NCBI RefSeq assembly: GCF_030463565.1
Contig: NC_134656.1
Coordinates: 2,857,001-2,921,000 of the forward strand
From: Pelecanus crispus
Lineage: Eukaryota > Chordata > Aves > Pelecaniformes > Pelecanidae
Reading direction: 5' to 3'
DNA: 64,000 nt
Below the pieces are notes generated by a model. It did no database searches and was not told where the DNA came from. It worked only from the letters and a program-made list of their open reading frames with translations. Made by a program: the position numbers and the translations under genes. Below, piece after piece: positions 12,117-23,200 of this stretch (positions are counted from its first letter, which is position 1; each line of letters opens with the position of its first letter).

Positions 12117-15100
12117 GATTGAAGATCAGGTTATGCAGAACAACTGCAGTGTAATTGAAGCCCTTAGCCATGGGAAGCGCTTGCTTTTTTTTTTTTTCCA
12201 GCTAATAAAATGAAGTCATTGCTTATAAAAACCAGCAAACATTTAAAAGGTGGGTTTCAAGAATCTGATTGTCACCTCAAGAAAAGCAAAGCTTGCCCTG
12301 GCTGCAGAGGTACATGTGCCAAACAACAGCAAGAAGCCTACAGTTTTGAAAAATTCCCTGAATCAAAAGTTTGTGCCATTTTGCAATGCCACCAAACTGC
12401 TCTTCATTTCCTTGCAACTTCTCCATGGCTCTCCTGGCAAACGGGATGCCAAACGCTGGCAAAAGCATTGGATTGTGTATGATCTTTTCATGTTAACCAG
12501 GGTTATACGGGATCCGAAGTCCAGCGAAATAAACACACGGGCTTCTCCAGCCCGCGCTGACCCGGGCTTAGTGCAGGGCACAATCCAGCCAGGAGCCTCC
12601 TCCCTGATGTGCCAGTTAGGATGGGTTCAGATTTAACCCAGGTTGGATCCAGTAAGTCCCCAGGGTGTGGAACTTCACTGTGACTAAAGCAAGGAGCAAG
12701 GACTTCATCTCTTCTTCCTAGCTCGGAGGCAAACCCATCGCTACTTTGCCTCTTCGCCAACTTTCGTTTTCCTACCTGTAAAGCAGGAATTACAAATGCA
12801 CCTGTTGGAAATGGTGGAAGACACGCGGCTGGAGGAGCTCGCTCTTGCCCACCCTGCAGAGCTCCCTCTCCGCAGGTTACCTGCTGGCCCCCAAGCCCCC
12901 GCTGGCTCTCCACGTCCCTTCCCATCCATTTCTGCCCTCACTGGTGCCACCAGCCAGCCAGGCTGAGCCGGGGACACTGGGACCGAGGGGACCACGGTGA
13001 CACCAGCCTGCTGGCGGGCAGGCAGCCCCCGGCACGCCGATGCCGCTCTCCTGTTACTCGCCCAGGGAAGGAATTTGGAGACGACAACACATGGAGCATG
13101 TGGCATTTCCAGGGCCTGGGAAATGGGTGTGTGTGGGGGGACACTACTTCCCACTTGTCCCAGCTATGTGCTCAGAGGGGGTCTGGAGGTTAAGGCAGTC
13201 GGAAAGCCCCTTATTTGTACAGGAAATTTTAAAAGTAGTTGCTTTAATTAAAGAAAAATAACTTCTATGCAAAAAATCCCTGCCACATGTTTAAATCAGC
13301 ACAACTAAAAGTGGGGATCTGGGCGCACTGTGGATTATTTCCACCCTCCACAGCCGTGGTTTGGGGACATTTCCATCATTCCTCATCCCAGAGGGCATCA
13401 CCGGCTCTGCACAGAAGCACTGGCAGAAGCGGCGTCACCTCATGGCCCGCTCGCTGCTGGCCACAGCAGCGGTGCCAGGGACAGCCCGGCAGAAGGGACC
13501 GGCGACCCGCCCGAGGTAGCCAGCTGCAGGGGCTAAATCTGTCCCCCGCTCCCCGAGTGCTTTGCTAGTTAAAGGACCTAAAACAGATTAAAAAAACAAC
13601 GTTCACCAACCTCTTTCTGTTTTCTCATGGAAATCTCCTGTATTTCAGTTCGCTATTGAACAAAAATTCTCAATTAGAATGAGAATCAGTCTGCACCAGT
13701 CTCAAAAAAGTAAGGCGCAATTTTCATTTCTAGGCTGAGCCTTTGCAGCTCCCCACAGCCCGGGCAGGCTTAGTAACATCGGCTTGATGCAGACCCTCAC
13801 CACACCTCCGGGTGGGAAAAACCCACCCGGACAACTGCTATTGCTAACAAACCCTTCCACGTACTGTCTTCTGGCAGCAATTTCCCGCAGGTCTTATACT
13901 ACTAACCATGAAATAGAAGGAAAAAAGTCCAAGCCAACAAACAAAGTGCATTTCTCACAGCCACCACTCCGAAAGAATTGCTAAAGCAGCCCTGGCAATA
14001 TTTAGAGCAGACCTGCAGTGACCGTGAGTCTTGAAGCTGCTTCACCATCAGAGGGTGAGACCTGCCAGCCCTGCGCAGCATCGGCAGCGCTGCCCCGAGC
14101 CGAGCTGCACCAGCTCCAAGTTTCCCAGAGAGCAAAACCCTGCAGAAGTTCCCTGCTCCGCCGATACCCACGCATGTCCCAAAACAACACAGCCCCTCCT
14201 CGACATCCCTGCGAACCGAGCCCCAAAGGGGAATGAGCCACAGACCTCTGTGGAGCGGTGCGGCTTTCCCTGGAGTCCGCCGGGAAGGTGCGACGAATCC
14301 AGCTACATTCTTAAATTGTGGGAGAAGCAGCCCTGGCGCCTCGTCTGCTCCTCGGCGTGATTAGAGATTTCAATTCCCAGACGTCAGGAGGGATAAGGAA
14401 GGGGAGGGAGAGCAGGGGGAGAGGGACAGCAATTCCCCCACCTCCCTCTCACCACGCAGCGGAGAGCACTGCTTGGCCCCTACGTGCAGCTAAATAAAGC
14501 GTGCACGAAAAGCAAAAGACTGCTAGTATGGAAACCAGTCAACAGCTTTTAGTGGTTTTGCTAACTAAATACTAAATATGTGTCTAAGAAGCTGCACGCT
14601 GATTTCCTAGAGCACAGCAACAAGTCGTGGCTCCCGCCCACTGTCAGACTCCCAGGGATGAAGTCATTCACATCCCAGTCACATCCCATTAAATATTTTT
14701 GAGAGCCCGACGCTTGCACTGAAGGCAAATTGCCTTGCATTTGTTTAAGGAAATTAAGCACATCTGTCAGTTTTGCAAGGCCAGAGGCTGAATCATGAAC
14801 TGGAGCTCGACAGTGCTGCAGCCTTCCCAGCTGTAGGACGCAGCCCCGACCTCCACCGGCATGCGGTCCCTAGCCCCGGGAGGCCTGGGAGAGCCACCCA
14901 GCTCCGCACCAAAACTTTTTCAGAAAGATTTTGTCCTCGTTGCCAGGAATGGAACAACTGACAGTGGCATTTCTCATTACAAATGGAGGCCAGATTTTCA
15001 GCTGCATCTCCAGGGACTGTCAGCATCGGCCTCCCATTGCAACAGAGCGAGCTGCAAGAAACTCACAGTTGCTGTTCTATAGGAAACACAGGCACCTTCA

Positions 15101-16049
15101 AAAGTGTCAACTCAGATGGGGGGGGGGAAGAAAAATCATAGTTTTTAAATATTTGTGCACATTAAAGAAACATTTGGTAGTTCATTGCCATTTTGCTTTA
15201 TAATCTAGTAAGTATTTAAAAGCATCACAATATACAGGCCAAAGGGTAACACCAAAAAGAATCACTTAAATCTTGTTACGACAAGATGTGGAGCATTTGG
15301 TAGGCTGTGGAGAGAGAGTTGTCACTGCCCTGCATGTAAATACCACAAATTACCTCTTCTGTAACTCCTACTGGATTTCAGTAGTTGCTCTGATTTGCTA
15401 CAGTTTACTTTAAAACTAGGAGGAGGTGAGAAAGGAAAGAGCACAGATGTCCTGACTGCACTTCCAGGGAATTCAGATCCAGAGGTAAAATTTGTGCTCT
15501 GTTTACGTCAGAAAAATCTGGAGCTGCTTCCAGTGCTTATGTTCAGGTTGTTTCTTTCTGGCCTACCTTTCCCAAGGTGCCCACAAAATGCTGTGGTCTC
15601 CTGGCTTTGACTTTAGTTCAAGCCCAACGCTCTGAATTAAAAACTTGGGGCCACCACCAACACTCAAGCCCTCCCTGAACAGCAACACAAACCAGAATTT
15701 AAAAAGCAAAAAAAGCAGATAGATGCTGCTTTTCTTGTGCACTGGATGGCTAGAAATAACAACTGTGAGTATATTGACAAATGGCTTGAAAGATTGTCTG
15801 GTTTCACTTAGGGGCTGGAAGGACCCCAGTGGATTATCAGTGCAAACATCTTGCTTGGACCGTGTTCCAGGAACGCTGTGCTCCAAGTAGTCCTATTACC
15901 TCTGCACCAGTGCCGGGGGAGCACATATCCCTTTATACTGAGGGAAAAAAAAAAAAAGACATCCAGCAGTAATGCAATACCCAATATACCGCTGATACCA
16001 GATTTTCCAAGAAAGTCAGCTCCCACTTTAACAAAAATCAAAATGACTA

Positions 16050-16092
16050 TTTTTTTGGTTTATGTTTTGGGGGTTTTGTTTGGTTCGTTTTT
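16050..16092 (+). repeat. G/T-rich low-complexity tract
   Basis: T7GG, TTTTGGGGG, TTTTG and TTTGG blocks over about 43 bases, with a single A and a single C. Confidence 0.55.
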
Positions 16093-17037
16093 AAGACTTG
16101 GTTGGTGGCCAAAAGAGCTGCACTGAGGGACTTGCTCTAAGCCGGAGTGCTGGAAATCATCCTGCTGTATGCACAGCACTGCAGGCTGATCACAAGCAGG
16201 GTGCTCGGGGAACTGCAAAGTGAGAAACCTCCCCAGTTTCTTGTGATCACCTGTTATTCTATATTTAGTTCACTTTCAGGATAGTCTGCATATGAATATT
16301 CTGCATTGTCTGCAAATGCAGTCATCCTGGGAGCAGCAGGGCCTAGGGGGGCTGGATTTTGGTGGCTTTCACTCATTTCTGTTCCATCCTAGAGTCAAAC
16401 TCAGACTATGACACGTTTCCTTTTGGGCAGACACTGGTTAGGGTCTCTCCTTTCCCCCACTGACTCCCATCACTAGGTTGGTAGCAGCCTATGACGTTTG
16501 GGACCTCCACCTGGCTCCATGCCGAGGTGAAGCTGGTTAATGAATTTAAGCATTATTAGGGTGTGGGGGCACAAAAAGTGCAGTCATGGTAGTCTCACCT
16601 TTTCAAGAAACAGCTGGGAAGAGCAACCAGTCCTGGCTGTGAGCCTGGCTAAGCCAGGAGAGTAGCAGGAGCCTTAGACTTTCCTTACAAGGAAGCATAC
16701 ATCATTGCATTCATTTCCTTATTTTCTTGACAGAGTCAATGGCACGGCTTATTGAGCCACCTGGAAAGCACACTGTGTTCTCAGTAGACTGCACAGACAA
16801 CTCAGGGGAGCTCAGATGTACTCACTTGCTTGGTATCCAACTTCTTGCTGCTTACCAGCTTGTACCACCTGCCTTGCAGCTTGGCTGAGTGAATGGCTTC
16901 TTCTAAGGCTTGGTTTCATGATGTGCTGAACTCCCCCACTGACATTAAAAAGGAGCTGCAAGAGCTTAGACCCTCTCAGGATCAGGTAGAGCCAAATATT
17001 TCAACATCAAAATCCGACACTTGTCCATTAGAATGTA

Positions 17038-17043
17038 TTTATT
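17038..17043 (-). terminator. poly(A) signal AATAAA of the DEPTOR-like gene
   Basis: A canonical AATAAA on the minus strand lies 130 bases past the stop codon at 17173, followed by a G/T-containing stretch. It would give a short 3' UTR. No other canonical signal lies closer to the stop. Confidence 0.5.
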
Positions 17044-17172
17044 TGAAAATATATTAAAATGCCTGGCTAACATTTCACAGTGAATGGTCAAGCTTGGTCC
17101 CTGCCCACAGTCCATCCTTGCTTAGTGGAGTGTCCTGCCTTTCCAAACAGCGGTGGGATGAGACCCCTTCGC

Positions 17173-17298
17173 TCATTCAATGGCTTCCATGACTTCCATC
17201 ACGAGAGTGCGTGGTCCTGTCATGATGAGGCTGCTGATGGTCTGATAGTCCAGATGCAAAACGTACATACCATTCACTGAGAAAACAAACTGGCACAC
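17173..17298 (-). CDS. DEPTOR-like: DEPTOR-like exon 9, second half of PDZ and stop
   Basis: This exon has 126 coding nt for residues 358-398 and TGA at 17175-17173. It contains VCQFVFSVNG and LIMTGPRTLVMEVME. The protein ends in Glu-Ala-Ile-Glu. The acceptor is GTCCTTGCAG. Confidence 0.94.
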   Translation of the reverse strand: MCQFVFSVNGMYVLHLDYQTISSLIMTGPRTLVMEVMEAIE

Positions 17299-20200
17299 CT
17301 GCAAGGACAGGAAGGGCAGGTTACCTTCAGCTGATGTCTTCATGGCAACCTCTGCCCATGACTGACTAGAGCCAGAGGCTGCAACGCAAATAACTTGCCA
17401 CAAAATCCTGCAAACCCTAAGGCATTACCACTCCATAAACTACACTAATAATCACTGTGCTACGATCACTATATCATAAAAAAGGGACCGAAGGGATTTA
17501 GATTGTGAGCTACCAGAGAAAAGACGACTCATTTATGAGCAGTGGTTCATTTCAGATGGAAATGAGGCACAATATTAACATCTAGCAATTTGGTAGCAAA
17601 TGAGATTAGGTAAGGAAAAGTTAACTGGGCTCTTGAGTAAATGAAACAAATTCATCCATCCCCTTCCAATCCCGCCTGAAGCAAACGAGGAGACACACTC
17701 CGCCTCCAAAGAATCCCATTATTTCAAATATCCATGTGACTTTAGACTTATAGCAGCTTGTAGAAATTACTCCCTTGCTGCTGGGGTTTTTATAGAGAAC
17801 TGTGAAACTCAACATTTCTTTTACTCATGCCTAAAACTCTACACACAAACCCCATACATGCCTGGGTCTAAAATGAGTTTCAAGACCTCAGTTCATTTCA
17901 CCTGAGCTGGAAATACTGGAAGTTACTTGATGAATCAAATAAAGGCATTAGTCTTTCACGTATATGGAAAATAGTTCCACGCAGAACTACGTCATTAATA
18001 GCAGAGAAACACAAAATGTGTTATATCTCAGGAGCTGTGAGAACAGGTGATTCAGGATAAAGCTCTGCTCCTTCCTTGCTTCACTGGGGTTATATACAGT
18101 TATTGGAGCTGAAGTGGGAATTCTCTGCTTTTTTTTTAGCAGCTCAAACAGTTCTGACAGCTCCAAAGTCTACTACAGGGGCAGCTTAGTTTTGACAGAG
18201 TTTTTTCAGTTTTAGCTGCCCACAGCCCCTGTGCTGCCCTGGCAAAAGGCAAACCCGCCGCCGTGCAGCCACGCACAGCACAATTTGCCTGCAGAGAGCA
18301 TCCTTCCCTCCGCCTCTCAGCGCTGCCAGAGCTCCACGTGCTGACTCGATCGGACTGATCTCCACTGCAGGACGTGGGATTATCACAGAGGATGTGTTCA
18401 GCCCAAAAAGCTCAAACAGGACATGAGTCCTGCCTCCTATTAAGTCACCACGAGTAAGAAGTACCTTCATCCCTGCAGCAGCAGCGGGTCCTCCTGGGTC
18501 CACTGCCTGGATGTGGCAAGGTCTTCCTCCTCGAACCACAAACCCCCAGCCCACCGCATCCCCCACAATCTACAAGCAGAAGAAAAGGGTTTTAAAAACC
18601 AAGGAATGGGCTGGGTAGAGGAGATGCAACAGTTCCTAGCAAGATGGAGAGCTCTGTTCATGATCCTAATCTGTCATGGGTAGGATGCACCAAGTGAGAT
18701 GCAAAACTACAGATTAATTGCTCTCTGCAAAGCTGCTTTCTGATCAGTATTCCCTGCCAGGAAGTGAGGAAGAGTGAAGCACAGGCAGCATGAAGTTGAA
18801 GTGCAAGGCATGCACCAAGAGCATGTTGAGAACATTTCCAGAGCACGCACACGGTGCCTTTTCCTTGGCACAGGAGAGTGTTTCCAGGGTGGAAGTAGCC
18901 ACTCTTAATTTTTCCCACTCTGATCTCAGTCTGTCAGAGCATTTTGCTGTAATACTGTGGCCATCTGATGTGACTAAAAGAGAAAAGGAATTTCCAAAGG
19001 ACTTTGCACATTATCCATATAAATAAATAACAGCAACTGCACAGCTAAGCAGAAAGAAATGAGCCATGAAAGGCCCAGGCTGGCAGAGTTGAAGGGCAGG
19101 GCAAGAGCATTCAGAAGGAGAACGAACGGCATGTCCTCACACATGCCACACTAATCACCAGCTTTAGTTTTGCCACACTAATCACCAGCTGTAGTTTTCT
19201 TGCTCCTTCCCACCAATTGCTACAGCACAGTTAATTTGGGAACCTGATCCACAGCTCCTCTGTAACCCCACTCGCGTCAAACCAGTATGGCAAGACAGCC
19301 CTCACGCTTCCTAAACTGGCCACTGTGAGATTCCCCCTTTGAAAGGTGGGCAGGAAAGGGCTGAAGTTTTACACACAAATAAACAAGCACGATAGGATCT
19401 GCAGGGCAGGAACTATCTTGCAATGTTCACACCCAGCACCCACCAGCCCTGCCTTGACTGGTCCTACTGCTTTAGAAATGATTAGAAAAGCAAAAGCCCA
19501 AAATTCAGGTTGTCTGCAGCATCCTGGAGATTCTGCAGTGTGGTTTTTTTGTGCATGAAAAAAGCCCATCATAAGAAAGGCAAGAGTGGCCCTCGGATGC
19601 TCCCCGTTCAGTGCTGCTCCATCAGATGCTGGTGGATGATATCAGCATATCGGATCTGCAGCAGGAACCTGAAAGTTGCATAAAGCCATGCATAAAGGTG
19701 ATGTCTGTGTAACAGAGGATGAGTGTCAGTCTCAACTGTCACAAGACTTGACTGATTCCATAGTTTGCATGGAGCTGGATGAAACATAAATGGGAGTTTT
19801 TCCGTCCAGGAAACATTCTCTTTCCTGATCTACCCCTTTAATTAAACTAAAGCAGAGGCTGTGTGCATTTTCACCCACAAGAATGTCTGCAGACATTGGC
19901 CCACTGAGACTCACCAGGAAAGAGCCATGATGATGTGACACGCAATTAAAGTTTCAACACACAGAGGTCAGAGCAGCAGACAGAAAGCTATCGAAGAGCA
20001 GTCAGAGAGCTCAGTACCGGTGGGTTAGCAATGCCGTTCGCTATGGTCACTTACAGTCAGGCTTTTCTTGATGTAAGGGGCCCCAGGGGACAGGAGCTCT
20101 TCGTTGGTGACGGGTCTCTTTAACACTAGGGCAGAAGGCGACAGATTCTATCAAAATCAAGGGATTCATACAGTGAAGTACATAACAAGGCAGCCTGGGG

Positions 20201-23200
20201 ATTACTGTGGGCTGGAGAACAGATGTTAGAACCAGCACAACTACTGCACACTGAAATATTTGCATTCATCTCAATGTTTTTCAAAACACTTGCACAGCTT
20301 TTCGAATCAAGACTCAGAGGTGAGGCTGACCCTCTGTCCTCTTGCAAGTCACCAAGCGGACAGTGGATGGGTTTGGACCTGAGGCTTGAGCTATCCCGTG
20401 CCCCGAAGGAGTAGACATCTCCTGTGCAATGACAGGGCAATGCAGAAGCCCAGACCTGATTTGGGGTTGCACTCAGCCACAGGAGGGAATACCAACGTAG
20501 GAGCAGTGCTGAAGTAGGGGCTGGAGTTTCCAGCGAGGGAAGTGATGCTGCTCCTTCGAACTGCTGAGACAATTTTGATCTCCTTGTTGGTCTGGACTGA
20601 AAGAGACAGAAAGAACAATTACCCAAGGAAAGAACAGACCAGTTTAAAATAACAAACTTCCCCCACCAGCCTGACCCACATCTGAAAGGTAAGCATGCAC
20701 TGAAGATGGCATTTGAGCTTAGAAGGAATAAAACTAGCTTCAAAGAACTATCAAGAGCTGAGCTGATGGTAAGCTGAGTTATTTTCCTGGGATGGGGAGC
20801 TGTGATAGGCACTGCCACTGCATCATGACATCCACCACAAACCAGTGGGATGGGCAGTCACTTCATGGGATGCCTGAAGAACACCCTACGCTCTCCTGGA
20901 GCAACACCCTCAGCTCTGGGATACTCTGGTAACGTAATCCTTGCTTTCACACCCCTCCACAAACACATCCACAGTTACCAGAGAGAAAGCTGGTGTTGCC
21001 TGGGTCCGGGTTGAGCTTGCGAAGACAGAAGGGGCTATCTGGGCTCTCAGAAAGGGTGCGAGAAGAATTCTCGTTGAGTAACTCTGTGAGACGCCGCCTC
21101 CGTCGAAAGTTGATCCAGAATTGGTAGACGATGTCACTGTCAAAGAAGTGATGCCTATTGGAGACTAGGAGAGAATAGGGGAGGAGGGAGAAGCTGAGGG
21201 GGTGTGAAAAATACATAGCAAATATACCGAGGGACCCAGATGAATTGCTTTTAATGCCTCTGTGTTCTACTGCAGTTTTCCTGACTGTTTGAGAATGCTA
21301 CCTGCAGGGAAGGAGGAACAGCAGGGCCACCTCCCCAGGAGATGCCATCTCCCAGGGGTGCACCACCGAGTCACAGCCCTCCACCTGCTCCGTCCCAAGA
21401 CACTCAGAGGACTCCCTCCCTTCTGAATTGAAAGTTTAATTCCTGCAGATGGTTACGATCTCCAGCCAAGCAGAGTTGAACATTACATCCTCACAACCCA
21501 GCCCTCCAAACCCAGGGGTGGATCCCAGTCCTGCAGCCAGAGGCTTTGAAGAACTGAAGGGCAATAGCTCAGATTTCAGCTCGAAGCCTTTATGGGTTGT
21601 GGAAGATTGCTCCAATTTCAAAGGTCACCAGCTCCAAACATAGAACTAAAAGGCCCCATTGCCATCTCCAAGTGGGCACTTGACCAGCACTTGTTGCGTG
21701 ACATGAATGGGGATTTGTTCCTAGCACAGCCTTGAAAACTATGCTCATCTCTTTCTTCCCATCCCAGCTCCAGCCAGACCCTCACTCACCATGCTGAATG
21801 ATCCCGTGCTCCAGCAGCGCCCGTCCCAGCTCCACCGCTTCCTTTCGGTTCTCTGCTTCTCCCTCCTGAACGAGCCAGTCAATCATCTCGCAGCCCAGGA
21901 AAGTCCTCTGGTACTTCACAGAGTTCTCCTCTCTCACCTTCAGAATTGACTCCTCCACGCTCACCAGCCTGGCACAGAGGTGGGACAAGGCTCCCGTGAT
22001 GCTGTATGGCCCTGCCATCCCACACGGGAGCTGCAGCCAGCCGAAGCAAGGCCAAGAGAAGCGGGCAAAGCATTGCAGCCAAAACATTGCTGTCTGGGAG
22101 CAGTGGGAAGGGAGGGAGAAATGCAGAGCTGCAGTCAGGCAGCTGTGTAAATCTTCATCACAGCAGAGGAAGCAGCTTCAGCGGAACCAGTTCAGCTGCA
22201 ACCTCCGCTGAAGACCGCAGGGGAAAGCCAAGCAAGCAACCAAATGCACACAACAAATGGCATAGTCCAAACTGATGCAGAAGGTGCGTTTCAGTAAACA
22301 CGTATTCAGTTTGCAGCATGACAGAGCTAACTCCAGTGCCTCCACGAGAGGGTGCAACAGGTTCAGCCATGAGATGCACTGGATGCTCTCCCTGGTCCCA
22401 TGGCCACGCTGCAGAGCAAAAGCAAAGTACAAGGGATGCACATCTGCCAGAGGGTCACAGAGACAGCCGAAATCACTGCCCACTTGGCTGAAGGACTTCC
22501 CCTTCAGTGCCAGTTTGTGAATCTGATGGCCAGGGTTTGAGGATGGAGAAGATGTGAAAAGGCTGTTAAAGGAAACAGGTCCAGAGGGTGGTCTGTGGTT
22601 AAACCCAGTCTAACAAAATGGCTCATGAGGTGTCTGGGAAGATGGCTTGGATTTAGAAGCAGAAACAATCAACACAAAGAAAACTAAACACTTGGAGATA
22701 GAGGGAGTTGTCTTTACTGTCTGAGAATTAGTTTTTCCATTACAAATTTTGCAAAGGGGTTAAGCAAGCTGCAGGGATCCAGGCCCATGACAGCCCTGAA
22801 GATCCTATACCCTGCTGATTCTGGTGGGACATAAGTCCTAATAGTGCTGGTGGAAGCAGCTCACCCAGGGAGGCTGGGGGAGTGCTGGGAACGGGCACTG
22901 GACCTGCCCATCCTGGGAGCGCTCAGACTGGACCCTAGCGCTTCCCTGTACCAGATCCCAGAACCTGCACTTGGGTTGGAGCCCTTGAAAGCATCCACAA
23001 GTTCAGAGCACAGCTCCTGTCCCAGCCCCAAAGAGGCTGGTTGTCCTGCAGCTGCGACAGGGCTCAGGAAACAGCATTTCCCAACGCTACAGCACAGGGT
23101 GCAGGGAAGGAAAAGCCAGCTGTAGCTGCGGCTCCCAGCTGTAGAGCATCGACAGCAAGCGCAGCCAGCAGACCGCGCTCCCAATGCCCCTTGCCGAGAG

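Larger units (their letters stand above)
10750..17037. other. intergenic interval between COL20A1 and the DEPTOR-like gene
   Basis: No coding gene was found. The stretch 12.5-14.4 kb is GC-richer with scattered CpG, and is the best candidate for a COL20A1 promoter and untranslated first exon. Good minus-strand donors (CAG then GTAACC ending at 12881; CAG then GTAGGA near 12777) would fit such an exon, but this is inference. Poly-T runs lie at 12099-12116 and about 12186-12197, and a G/T tract at 16050-16092. The remainder looks unique and featureless. Confidence 0.5.

Noticed and set aside
20126-20818. 230-codon minus-strand open frame
   Set aside because: It runs through exon 6 of the DEPTOR-like gene in a different frame and through its introns. 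The correct exon frame is fixed by the RRSS/PYFS linker and phase.
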